Notes: generated by a model from the sequence alone, not told the origin. A stretch of 9,909 bases of DNA from an uncultured Lachnospiraceae bacterium (GCA_947565255.1 CANOFI010000068.1:1-9909); one strand, 5' to 3'; shown: positions 1 to 6,561, numbered from the stretch's first letter. Numbers and translations: made by a program.

Positions 1-16
1 GCGGATTAACGTCTAA

Positions 17-33
17 ATGATTTCTAAAATCAT
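17..33. promoter_or_regulatory. 17-bp inverted repeat upstream of the ABC exporter pair, possible operator
   Basis: ATGATTTCTAAAATCAT is a perfect inverted repeat with two 7-bp arms around a 3-nt centre. It lies 24 nt before the start codon of the first ABC gene. Its size fits a dimeric regulator such as MarR or TetR, and heterodimeric exporters in Firmicutes are often preceded by such a regulator gene. That gene, if present, lies outside the window. The repeat is AT-rich, so chance is a real alternative. I could not identify a convincing -35/-10 pair in the 57 nt available. Confidence 0.3.
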
Positions 34-57
34 CGCCTATTCCGAAGAGGAGACATT

Positions 58-1815
58 ATGAGACAATTTATTTACTATTTAAAGGATTACAAAAAGGAAA
101 GTGTCATTGGACCGCTGTTTAAACTTTTAGAGGCGGTTTTTGAGCTGTTTGTTCCGCTGGTGATGGCAAGTATAATCGATAAAGGAATTACTGCCGGAAA
201 TGCTTCGCACATTTATAAAATGGGCGGTGTGCTTGTGCTGCTGAGCATTATTGGACTTGTATGCTCCATTACGGCACAGTATTTTGCAGCGAAGGCCTCC
301 GTGGGGTTTGGAACCTCCATCCGCAGGGATTTGTTCCGCCATATTAATACGCTGTCTTACCAGGAGATAGACAAGCTCGGTACATCTACGCTGGTTACGC
401 GCATTACATCGGATATCAACCAGATGCAGACCGTGGTAAACCTTGTGCTCAGGCTGTTTCTCCGGTCACCCTTCGTCGTGTTCGGCGCCATGATTATGGC
501 ATTTACGGTCAATGGAAAGGCCGCCCTGATATTCGTGGTTGCAATTCCGCTTCTCAGCGTAGTTGTGTTCGGTGTTATGCTTTCTACCATTCCGCTCTAC
601 AAAAAGGTGCAGAAAAAATTAGACCGCATTTTGCTCTCATCCAGGGAAAATCTTGCAGGAGTGCGGGTGATTCGCGCGTTCAGAAGACAGGCGTACGAGG
701 AAAAAGCCTTTTGCAGGACGGCAGATGAATTATACGGCCTGCAGATGTTTGTGGGGAAGGTGGCGGCAGTTCTGAATCCCGTGACATACCTTATGGTAAA
801 TGCCGCGCTAATCGCCATCATTTGGGTAGGAGGCATCGAGGTAAACAGTGGTGTGATAAAAACGGGCGAGGTCGTAGCGCTTGTCAATTATATGTCCCAG
901 ATTCTGGTAGAATTAATCAAACTGGTCAATCTGATTATCAATTTTACAAAGGGACTTGCATGCAGCAACAGAGTGAAAGAAATATTTGATGAGCAGGCAT
1001 CCATTGTGAATCCGCAGCAGCCGGTTTCGGGTGGGAACAATGAAAAAGAGGCCGTTGTGTTTGAACAGGTGAGCTTTTCTTATGGGGAAGGGCAGGAGGC
1101 AGCTTTAGAACAGATTTCATTTACGGCAGAGAAAGGGCAGACAATCGGAGTGATTGGCGGAACCGGCTCAGGAAAAAGCTCGCTGGTGAACCTGATTCCG
1201 AGATTTTATGACGTATCAGAGGGCGAGGTGCGCGTGTTTGGCATACCGCTGCAAAACTATGACCTGACTGAGCTTAGAAAGCGGATTGGAGTCGTTCCGC
1301 AAAAGGCGGTATTGTTTAAAGGAACCATACGGGAAAATATGAAATGGGGAAATAAGGAAGCCTCGGACGAGGAGATTATGAAAGCGCTTACAATAGCCCA
1401 GGCAAAGGAAATTGTGGAACAAAAAAACAAAAAACTGGACTTTATGATTGAACAGGAGGGAAAAAATCTTTCCGGAGGACAGAAGCAGAGGCTGACAATT
1501 GCGAGAGCCCTGGTAAAGAAACCTGATATCCTGATTTTGGATGACAGTGCTTCCGCGCTTGATTTTGCGACGGACGCAAGACTTCGGAAAGCAATTGCAC
1601 ATGATCTTGGGGATACGACCACTTTTCTTGTCTCACAGAGATTTGCATCTGTGCAAAATGCAGATAAAATTTTGGTGCTGGATGACGGCCGGCTTGTCGG
1701 GGCGGGAAATCATGAGCAGCTATATCAGACATGCGAGGTGTATCGGGAAATCTGCGATTCCCAGGTGTCAAAACAGGAGGTGAGTGCCAATGCAGGCGAA
1801 CAAAAAGGCAAATAA
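58..1815 (+). CDS. Heterodimeric ABC exporter subunit with degenerate ATPase site (permease + ATP-binding)
   Basis: This is a 585-residue half-transporter of the ABC exporter (MDR/LmrC-TM287-like) type in the cytoplasmic membrane. Residues 1 to about 310 form the six-helix transmembrane domain, with hydrophobic stretches near 15-40, 53-80, 138-176, 236-262 and 270-298. The nucleotide-binding domain follows: Walker A GGTGSGKS at 367-374, Q-loop Gln415, signature LSGGQ at 471-475, and Walker B ending Asp495. The residue after Walker B is Asp496 where an active ABC ATPase has Glu, and the H-loop residue is Gln527 where His is expected (SQR rather than AHR). These two changes mark the non-hydrolysing composite site of heterodimeric exporters. 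The partner gene begins inside this gene's 3' end with a 26-nt overlap, so the two are probably translationally coupled. The start ATG has a GAGGAG site at 47-52. The substrate cannot be deduced; drugs, lipids or peptides are all known for the family. Confidence 0.95.
   Translation: MRQFIYYLKDYKKESVIGPLFKLLEAVFELFVPLVMASIIDKGITAGNASHIYKMGGVLVLLSIIGLVCSITAQYFAAKASVGFGTSIRRDLFRHINTLSYQEIDKLGTSTLVTRITSDINQMQTVVNLVLRLFLRSPFVVFGAMIMAFTVNGKAALIFVVAIPLLSVVVFGVMLSTIPLYKKVQKKLDRILLSSRENLAGVRVIRAFRRQAYEEKAFCRTADELYGLQMFVGKVAAVLNPVTYLMVNAALIAIIWVGGIEVNSGVIKTGEVVALVNYMSQILVELIKLVNLIINFTKGLACSNRVKEIFDEQASIVNPQQPVSGGNNEKEAVVFEQVSFSYGEGQEAALEQISFTAEKGQTIGVIGGTGSGKSSLVNLIPRFYDVSEGEVRVFGIPLQNYDLTELRKRIGVVPQKAVLFKGTIRENMKWGNKEASDEEIMKALTIAQAKEIVEQKNKKLDFMIEQEGKNLSGGQKQRLTIARALVKKPDILILDDSASALDFATDARLRKAIAHDLGDTTTFLVSQRFASVQNADKILVLDDGRLVGAGNHEQLYQTCEVYREICDSQVSKQEVSANAGEQKGK
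1775..1780 (+). promoter_or_regulatory. Ribosome binding site that decides the start of the second ABC gene
   Basis: A perfect AGGAGG sits 9 nt before ATG 1790 but only 3 nt before an in-frame GTG at 1784. The spacing favours the ATG, which removes two residues (Met-Pro) from the longest possible reading. The site lies inside the coding sequence of the first ABC gene. Confidence 0.75.
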
Positions 1816-3547
1816 CAAATCCACTCTGAAGAGGGTGTTTTCGTATATCAGGCCGTATATGCCGCTGCTTGTGCTGTCCTTATTATTTGCGGCGGTTACC
1901 GTGGTGCTGACGTTGTATGTGCCGATTTTAATCGGGGACGCGGTGGATTTTATCGTCGGAAAAGAGAACGTCGATTTTGACAATATTTTTATGATTCTGG
2001 TACGGTTTGCAGTCGTTGTGAGTGCAACTTCTGCAGCCCAGTGGCTGATGAATTTGTGGAATAATAAGATGACATACCGGATTGTGCGCGATATCCGTAC
2101 GGAAGTCTTTTGTAAATTACAAAAGCTTCCGGTTGGCTACATGGACGCGCATCCATACGGCGATACGCTCAGCCGGATTGTCACGGACATTGACCAGCTT
2201 TCGGACGGACTTTTAATGGGATTTAACCAGTTGTTTACGGGCGTTCTGACAATTGCCGGAACTCTGGTGTTTATGCTGCGGATTAATATAAAAATTACGG
2301 TTGTCGTTGTGGTGATTACACCGCTGTCTTTGTTTATCGCTGCGTTTATTGCAAAGAATACATTTCAGATGTTTAAAAAGCAGTCGGAGGCGAGAGGAAA
2401 ATTAACCTCGCTGATTGATGAAATGGTTGGAAATCAGCGGGTGGTCCAGGCGTTTGCCTACGAAAAAGAGGCACAGAGCCGGTTTGAGGAGGACAATAAG
2501 GAGCTGGAGTACAGCAGTCTGCGCGCCATCTTTTTCTCATCACTTGTAAATCCCTCGACACGTTTCGTCAATGGACTCGTGTATGCGGGAGTCGGCGTGT
2601 TCGGCGCAGTTGGTGTGATAAGGGGAGGACTGTCGGTGGGGCAGCTGACCACCTTTTTGAATTATGCCAGCCAGTACGCAAAGCCCTTTAATGAAATATC
2701 CGGTGTCGTGACGGAGTTTCAGAATGCATTGGCGTCTGCCTCGCGTGTATTTGAGCTTCTGGATGAACCGGTGATTGCTCCGGATAAGGAGGGCGCCGCA
2801 GAGCTTGCGCAGCCGGAGGGGACTGTAGAGTTAAAGCATGTTTCGTTTTCTTATGTAAAGGAGAAACCGCTGATTGAAGATTTTAATCTGACGGTGCATC
2901 CCGGACAGCGTGTTGCAATAGTAGGTCCAACGGGCTGCGGAAAGAGTACGTTAATTAATCTTTTGATGCGTTTTTACGACATTGACGGCGGGGACATCTG
3001 CATTGACCGGACGTCGATTTATGATATCAAAAGAGATAATCTGCGAAAGAATTACGGAATGGTGCTACAGGAGACCTGGTTAAAGGCGGGTACCATCCGT
3101 GAAAACATTTGCTATGGCAAGCCGGACGCCACGGATGAGGAGGTGATCCGGGCGGCAAAAACGGCTCATGCCCACAGCTTTATTAAGCGTATGCCGAAAG
3201 GGTATGATACAGTCATAGGGGAAGATGGAGGCAACCTTTCACAGGGGCAGAAGCAGCTGCTGTGCATTGCCAGGGTTTTGCTCTCGCTGCCGTCCATGCT
3301 GATTTTAGACGAGGCCACATCCTCGATTGATACCCGTACGGAATTAAAAATACAGGAGACGTTTGCCCGTATGATGAAGGGGCGCACCAGCTTCATTGTC
3401 GCGCACCGGCTGTCCACGATAAAAGAGGCGGACTGCATTCTTGCAATGAGGGACGGGCATATCGAAGAGCAGGGGACGCATGAGGAGCTGCTCGAAAAAG
3501 GCGGATTTTATGCGCAATTGTACAATAGCCAGTTTGAAACATATTAG
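1790..3547 (+). CDS. Heterodimeric ABC exporter subunit with canonical Walker B/H-loop (permease + ATP-binding)
   Basis: This is the partner half-transporter, also 585 residues from the ATG chosen by its ribosome binding site. The N-terminal half is the membrane domain, with hydrophobic segments near 20-48, 66-88, 135-160, 161-188 and 245-300. The ATPase domain has Walker A GPTGCGKS at 379-386, a deviant signature LSQGQ at 483-487, Walker B Asp507 followed by catalytic Glu508, and H-loop His539. In a dimer, this Walker A/B and His would face the intact LSGGQ of the upstream subunit and form the hydrolysing site. The LSQGQ would face the degenerate site. This complementarity is the pattern known for TM287/288, BmrCD and LmrCD, and it strongly supports an obligate heterodimer. 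No intrinsic terminator is visible after the TAG stop; a repeat element begins at the next base. Confidence 0.95.
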   Translation: MQANKKANNKSTLKRVFSYIRPYMPLLVLSLLFAAVTVVLTLYVPILIGDAVDFIVGKENVDFDNIFMILVRFAVVVSATSAAQWLMNLWNNKMTYRIVRDIRTEVFCKLQKLPVGYMDAHPYGDTLSRIVTDIDQLSDGLLMGFNQLFTGVLTIAGTLVFMLRINIKITVVVVVITPLSLFIAAFIAKNTFQMFKKQSEARGKLTSLIDEMVGNQRVVQAFAYEKEAQSRFEEDNKELEYSSLRAIFFSSLVNPSTRFVNGLVYAGVGVFGAVGVIRGGLSVGQLTTFLNYASQYAKPFNEISGVVTEFQNALASASRVFELLDEPVIAPDKEGAAELAQPEGTVELKHVSFSYVKEKPLIEDFNLTVHPGQRVAIVGPTGCGKSTLINLLMRFYDIDGGDICIDRTSIYDIKRDNLRKNYGMVLQETWLKAGTIRENICYGKPDATDEEVIRAAKTAHAHSFIKRMPKGYDTVIGEDGGNLSQGQKQLLCIARVLLSLPSMLILDEATSSIDTRTELKIQETFARMMKGRTSFIVAHRLSTIKEADCILAMRDGHIEEQGTHEELLEKGGFYAQLYNSQFETY

Positions 3548-3687
3548 AGCATGTCTGAAAATGAAACCATTTATCTTTTGGGAAGAATTATATTGTTATG
3601 CTAATACAATAATACAGAAAACAGATATACGGAAATACAATAATATGAAAATACAATAATATGGTTTTCAGGTGCGCTGCCCATGCT
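3548..3687. repeat. 140-bp non-coding element with imperfect terminal inverted repeats, MITE-like
   Basis: The left end begins AGCATG (3548-3553), then CTGAAAA (3555-3561) and ACCAT (3566-3570). The right end is the reverse complement of the same three blocks in mirrored order: ATGGT (3661-3665), TTTTCAG (3665-3671) and CATGCT (3682-3687), with different spacing between blocks. The interior is strongly AT-rich and contains short tandem repeats. It starts immediately after the stop codon of the ABC gene. There is no coding sequence, terminator hairpin or evident target-site duplication. A degenerate MITE or other mobile repeat is one reading; a chance fold in AT-rich spacer is another. The non-coding stretch continues to the ylmC-like start at 3759. 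Confidence 0.4.
3603..3663. repeat. Short AT-rich tandem repeats, period about 16 bp
   Basis: The 12-mer AATACAATAATA occurs exactly at 3603-3614, 3634-3645 and 3650-3661. The last two copies extend to a shared 15-mer, AAATACAATAATATG, at 3633-3647 and 3649-3663, a period of 16 bp. A degraded copy matching 8 of 12 bases sits at 3618-3629, which gives starts at 3603, 3618, 3634 and 3650. The array could arise by slippage, or could hold binding sites with about 1.5 helical turns between copies. It is too short, and lacks spacers, to be a CRISPR array. Confidence 0.7.
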
Positions 3688-3743
3688 TTTGAACTTTGAT
3701 TCACAAAAAGGAAAAGTATGCATATATTAAAATAAGAACTTCC

Positions 3744-3750
3744 AGAAGGT
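3744..3750 (+). promoter_or_regulatory. Ribosome binding site that decides the ylmC-like start
   Basis: AGAAGGT lies 8 nt before ATG 3759. The reading frame stays open upstream to a TTG at 3696, but no ribosome binding site precedes that codon. The extra 21 residues (rich in Lys and Tyr) are also outside the conserved domain, so the ATG at 3759 is preferred. Confidence 0.7.
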
Positions 3751-3758
3751 CGTACAGA

Positions 3759-4034
3759 ATGGAAAGAAATACGATACGTTTATGGCAGCTCCGCCAGAAG
3801 GAAGTCATCAACATATGTGACTGCAAACGGCTTGGATGTGTTGCGGATGTGGAAATCAACTGCCAGACAGGCTGCGTGGAGGCATTGATTGTACCCGGAC
3901 CCGGAAAAATCTGCGGCTTTCTGGGGAGAGATATGGAATATGTAATTCCCTGGCAGTGTGTGGAGCAAATCGGCAGAGATATCATTCTTGTAAAGGTGGA
4001 TATTGAAAAAGTTTACATAAAGTGTGAATATTAG
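3759..4034 (+). CDS. ylmC: YlmC/YmxH-family PRC-barrel sporulation protein
   Basis: This is a 91-residue protein with the features I associate with the small YlmC/YmxH family. Residues 7-31 carry the RLxxLRxKEVINxxDxxRLGxVxDVE-type opening, 40-47 the VEALIVPG strand, 61-65 YVIPW, and 71-78 the IGRDIILV ending. The fold is a single PRC-barrel domain, and the family is linked with sporulation genes in Bacillus and Clostridia; its molecular role is not known. The protein is unusually rich in cysteine, with eight (residues 20, 22, 27, 35, 39, 52, 67 and 89), and has no signal peptide or membrane segment. It stands apart from its upstream neighbour by 211 nt. A strong promoter begins immediately after its stop codon, so it is probably transcribed separately from nrdR. 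No convincing promoter was found before it. The paralogue name (YlmC versus YmxH) cannot be decided here. Confidence 0.8.
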   Translation: MERNTIRLWQLRQKEVINICDCKRLGCVADVEINCQTGCVEALIVPGPGKICGFLGRDMEYVIPWQCVEQIGRDIILVKVDIEKVYIKCEY

Positions 4035-4035
4035 T

Positions 4036-4065
4036 TTGACAAAAGGCAGGGGCCCCATGTATACT
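4036..4065 (+). promoter_or_regulatory. Strong sigma-A-type promoter for the nrdR-yqeG-aroE-aroK operon
   Basis: A consensus -35 TTGACA (4036-4041) is followed after 18 nt by -10 TATACT (4060-4065), which predicts transcription from about 4072. The -35 starts one base after the ylmC-like stop codon. The spacer contains the self-complementary octamer GGGGCCCC (4049-4056). The untranslated leader would be about 63 nt. A palindrome overlapping the -10 is listed separately. Confidence 0.8.
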
Positions 4066-4076
4066 ACAAATAGTAT
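4061..4076. promoter_or_regulatory. Candidate NrdR box overlapping the -10 of the nrdR promoter
   Basis: ATACTACAAATAGTAT has perfect 6-bp inverted arms around CAAA and is exactly 16 bp, the length of known NrdR boxes. Against the consensus I recall (ACACWATATATWGTGT) it agrees at 12 of 16 positions, including the inner AC-A and T-GT contacts. It covers four of the six -10 bases and the predicted start site, so bound protein would block RNA polymerase. A weaker partial match (10 of 16) begins at 4091, 30 bp downstream. NrdR boxes usually come in tandem about three helical turns apart. Autoregulation is inference. Confidence 0.45.
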
Positions 4077-4118
4077 CGTTTAGTTTTAGGTAACCAGATA
4101 AGGTGTTGTGTGGATAAC

Positions 4119-4126
4119 GGAGGAGG
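4119..4126 (+). promoter_or_regulatory. Ribosome binding site that decides the nrdR start
   Basis: GGAGGAGG lies 8 nt before ATG 4135. An in-frame GTG at 4108 would place this site inside the coding sequence and add nine residues ahead of the invariant MKCPFC opening of NrdR. The ATG is therefore preferred. Confidence 0.85.
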
Positions 4127-4134
4127 AAAATGTT

Positions 4135-4587
4135 ATGAAATGCCCATTTTGTAATCAGGAGAATACAAGAGTAATCGACTCAAGGCCTGCGGACGATAAT
4201 AGTTCGATTCGAAGGCGCCGTTCCTGTGATACATGCAAAAAACGGTTTACAACTTATGAAAAGGTTGAGACGATTCCCCTGATTGTAATTAAAAAGGATA
4301 ACAACAGGGAGCAGTACGACCGTTCCAAAATCGAGGCGGGCGTGTTAAGGGCCTGCCATAAGAGACCGATTCCTGTGGAAAAAATTAATCAGCTGATTGA
4401 CTCGGTGGAAATCGAAATATTCAACCGGGAGGAGAAAGAGGTTCCGAGCACGGTAATTGGGCAGATTGTCATGGACAAGCTGAAGGATTTGGAGGCGGTT
4501 GCGTATGTCCGCTTTGCATCGGTGTACCGTGAATTTAAAGATGTGAATACATTTATGGATGAATTAAAAAAGGTGCTTGACAAATAA
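4135..4587 (+). CDS. nrdR: Transcriptional repressor NrdR
   Basis: This is a 150-residue protein, the normal NrdR length, in the cytoplasm. The N-terminal zinc ribbon has Cys3, Cys6, Cys31 and Cys34 (MKCPFC at the start, CDTC later). An arginine-rich segment, RRRRSC at 26-31, precedes the second cysteine pair and the conserved RFTTYE follows it. An ATP-cone domain fills roughly residues 48-138, like the nucleotide-sensing cone of ribonucleotide reductase. NrdR senses the ATP/dATP state and represses ribonucleotide reductase operons by binding paired 16-bp boxes. No reductase gene is present here, so its main targets lie elsewhere. Its own promoter carries a box-like palindrome. The gene heads a tight run, with yqeG starting 12 nt after its stop. 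Identification is firm. Confidence 0.97.
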   Translation: MKCPFCNQENTRVIDSRPADDNSSIRRRRSCDTCKKRFTTYEKVETIPLIVIKKDNNREQYDRSKIEAGVLRACHKRPIPVEKINQLIDSVEIEIFNREEKEVPSTVIGQIVMDKLKDLEAVAYVRFASVYREFKDVNTFMDELKKVLDK

Positions 4588-4599
4588 CAGGAGGCCGAA

Positions 4600-5157
4600 A
4601 TGTTTGCAAAATTTTATCCGTCGAGGTATGTGGAATCCGCCTATCTGATTCCGTATGAAAAGTTATATGCGAAAGGCTACCGCGGTATCATTTTTGATAT
4701 TGACAATACGCTGGTGCCCCATGGAGCGCCGGCAGATGAACGCTCCGCTGCACTGTTTCTCCGTCTGGAGAACATCGGGTTTTCGTGCTGTCTGCTTTCC
4801 AATAACGGGCAGGAGCGGGTGGAACTGTTCAAAAAAGATATCACAGAGGTACATTCCATACACAAGGCCGGAAAGCCCAAAATCAGAAATTATAAAAGGG
4901 CGATGGAGCTTATGGGAACGGACACTTCCAATACATTTTTTGTGGGCGACCAGCTCTTTACGGACGTGTGGGGTGCGAAGAGGGCAGGACTGTTTACGAT
5001 ACTGGCAGCGCCCATGAATCCAAAAGAGGAGATTCAGATTGTGCTGAAGCGGCGGTTAGAATATTTTGTGATTCGGGAATATAGAAAAAAGAGGCTGAAA
5101 ACAGCCGCAAAGAAATTTGATGATGCAGAGACGATAGCAGATGGAGATATGGATTAG
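4600..5157 (+). CDS. yqeG: YqeG family HAD IIIA-type phosphatase
   Basis: This is a 185-residue cytoplasmic protein of the haloacid dehalogenase superfamily. Motif I is FDIDNTLV with nucleophile Asp33 and acid/base Asp35. Motif II is the Ser67 of LLSNNG, motif III Lys92 in the AGKPK segment, and motif IV GDQLFTD with Asp117 and Asp122, so every catalytic position is present. The opening FYPSRYVESAY-type segment and the short insertion-free core match YqeG. B. subtilis YqeG is encoded next to the ribosome-assembly GTPase YqeH and aroE (aroD); here yqeH is missing and aroE follows directly. The substrate is not known. The C-terminal 35 residues are basic and then acidic and look non-catalytic. 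AGGAGG at 4589-4594 lies 5 nt before the ATG. Confidence 0.92.
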   Translation: MFAKFYPSRYVESAYLIPYEKLYAKGYRGIIFDIDNTLVPHGAPADERSAALFLRLENIGFSCCLLSNNGQERVELFKKDITEVHSIHKAGKPKIRNYKRAMELMGTDTSNTFFVGDQLFTDVWGAKRAGLFTILAAPMNPKEEIQIVLKRRLEYFVIREYRKKRLKTAAKKFDDAETIADGDMD

Positions 5158-5172
5158 AGAAGAGGAAAACAT

Positions 5173-6036
5173 ATGATAGAGGCCGTAAATGGAGAAACGA
5201 GGCTGTGCGGGTTGATAGGCAGTCCGGTTGCCCATACGTTATCGCCGGTGATTCACAACGGACTGGCGGCAGTTCTTGGGCATAATTTGGTTTATGTGCC
5301 GTTTCTGGTACAAAAGGATTTAAAAAGCGCCGTTTTGGGGGCATTTGATCTGAATATTTTAGGAGTGAATGTAACGGTTCCTTATAAAAAGGAGGTTATG
5401 GCCTATCTTGCCGGGGTGGATGAAAATGCCGGGCGGATTGGCGCCGTAAATACTCTGGTCCGCACAGAAAATGGTTATAAGGGATACAACACGGATTACC
5501 TCGGACTGAAAAGAGCCATGGAGAGCGAAGGGATTTTTGTAAAAGGCAGAGACGTCGTTGTACTGGGTGCGGGCGGTGCGGCAAATGCAGCGGTATATAT
5601 GTGTGCCCAGTCAGGCGCCGGGCGGATTTACATTTTGAACCGGACGAAGAAGCGGGCGGAGGAATTAGCCGGGCGGGTGAAAGAATTTTTTCCGGATGTG
5701 GAGCTTACGGCATTAGAAACCGGGCAATATGAAAAGCTGCCGAAAGAGTCCCTGATTGCACTGCAGACAACCAGTGTAGGGCTGCACCCGAATGCAGACC
5801 AGGCCGTTATCACGGAGGAAGCATTTTATAAAAGGATTGCGCAGGCGATGGATATTGTATACAACCCTGCCCATACCAGATTTATGCAGCTTGTAGAAGC
5901 ACAGGGCGGCTTTGCGTGCGGCGGCCTGAAAATGCTGCTTTACCAGGCCGTGACGGCATACGAGCTGTGGAATAAAGTCAGCATAGATGAGGCGGTGTGC
6001 CGGCAGGTATCAGAGCTTCTGGAAAAACAGCTGTAG
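5173..6036 (+). CDS. aroE: Shikimate dehydrogenase (NADP+)
   Basis: This 287-residue enzyme reduces 3-dehydroshikimate to shikimate with NADPH, the fourth step of the shikimate pathway. The substrate domain shows the SPVAHTLSP loop (Thr22 and Ser24 at the shikimate-contacting positions), NVTVPYK with catalytic Lys72, Asn93 in GAVNTL, and Asp108 in YNTDY, completing the Lys-Asp pair. The cofactor domain has the glycine-rich GAGGAA turn at 132-137 and the NRTKKR phosphate-recognition stretch at 156-161. The GGLKMLLYQA segment near the end supplies conserved Gln258. All key residues are intact and the length is normal. The NRT motif supports NADP specificity and AroE rather than the bifunctional or YdiB-type quinate enzymes, although YdiB cannot be excluded by eye. 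It lies 15 nt after yqeG and is followed by aroK, the next step of the pathway. Confidence 0.96.
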   Translation: MIEAVNGETRLCGLIGSPVAHTLSPVIHNGLAAVLGHNLVYVPFLVQKDLKSAVLGAFDLNILGVNVTVPYKKEVMAYLAGVDENAGRIGAVNTLVRTENGYKGYNTDYLGLKRAMESEGIFVKGRDVVVLGAGGAANAAVYMCAQSGAGRIYILNRTKKRAEELAGRVKEFFPDVELTALETGQYEKLPKESLIALQTTSVGLHPNADQAVITEEAFYKRIAQAMDIVYNPAHTRFMQLVEAQGGFACGGLKMLLYQAVTAYELWNKVSIDEAVCRQVSELLEKQL

Positions 6037-6048
6037 TTTGGAGTGTAT

Positions 6049-6561
6049 ATGAAAAATATTATTTTAATTGGGTTTATGGGAGCCGGAAAAACGACAATCG
6101 GGCAAAAGCTTGCCAGGCGGCTTGCGATGGATTTTGTCGATACGGATCAGCAGATTGAAAAGGAGCAGCATTGTACCATCGGTAAAATATTCAGGGACAA
6201 AGGGGAAGTGCAGTTTCGCCGGATGGAGACGGAGCTGTTAAGCCGGCTTTCCGGCTGTGAACATACCGTGATTTCTGTAGGAGGCGGCCTGCCGGTCCAG
6301 ACAGAGAATCACGAATACTTAAAAAATATTGGAAAAACCGTATATCTGAAGGCTGAAAAGGAAACCCTGGTGGAACGGTTAAAAGGAGGAGCCGGCCGGC
6401 CGCTTTTACAGGGCGGGGAGCTGGAGCACAAAATTACAGAACTGATGCAAAAGAGAGAATCCATTTATGAACGTGTGGCAGATACCGTTTTGAAGACAGA
6501 CCGGAAATCACCGGGACAAATTGTAGATGAATTAGAAAGGATTCTTTGTGATGAATGCTAG
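6049..6561 (+). CDS. aroK: Shikimate kinase
   Basis: This 170-residue enzyme phosphorylates shikimate at the 3-hydroxyl using ATP, directly after the AroE step. Visible motifs are Walker A GFMGAGKT at 8-15, the FVDTD segment with Asp31 and Asp33, Arg57 in the QFRRME stretch (shikimate carboxylate contact), GGG at 78-80, the LID arginine Arg117 in GRPLL, and Arg136 near the adenine-binding end. All are as expected for the family. GGAG at 6040-6043 lies 5 nt before ATG 6049, so I prefer this start over the in-frame GTG at 6043, which overlaps the site. It begins 12 nt after aroE, and its stop codon falls inside the start of the peptidase gene, so the three are co-transcribed. Confidence 0.95.
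   Translation: MKNIILIGFMGAGKTTIGQKLARRLAMDFVDTDQQIEKEQHCTIGKIFRDKGEVQFRRMETELLSRLSGCEHTVISVGGGLPVQTENHEYLKNIGKTVYLKAEKETLVERLKGGAGRPLLQGGELEHKITELMQKRESIYERVADTVLKTDRKSPGQIVDELERILCDEC

Noticed and set aside
1541..1783. Plus-strand 80-codon frame inside the first ABC gene, and a similar 120-codon frame at 4655-5017 inside yqeG
   Set aside because: Both are out of frame with genes whose catalytic motifs are intact and have no independent support.
3603..3663. Tandem repeats as a CRISPR array
   Set aside because: The repeats are 12-16 bp with no unique spacers of CRISPR length and no cas genes nearby.
3533..3699. Target-site duplication flanking the 140-bp element
   Set aside because: TTTGAA occurs near both ends but not at matching distances from the inverted-repeat termini, so it is not a credible duplication.
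3661..3699. Short open frame of 12 codons starting ATG 3661
   Set aside because: There is no ribosome binding site and the start codon lies within the repeat unit. Chance is the simplest explanation.
3689..3728. Promoter for the ylmC-like gene using TTGAAC or TTGATT with TATATT
   Set aside because: No pair has acceptable spacing (TTGATT to TATATT is 21 nt, to TATGCA 15 nt), and no sporulation-sigma consensus was convincing.
5158..5172. T-box, riboswitch or attenuator controlling the aro genes
   Set aside because: The gaps before aroE and aroK are only 15 and 12 nt, and no leader structure fits. Regulation must occur upstream.
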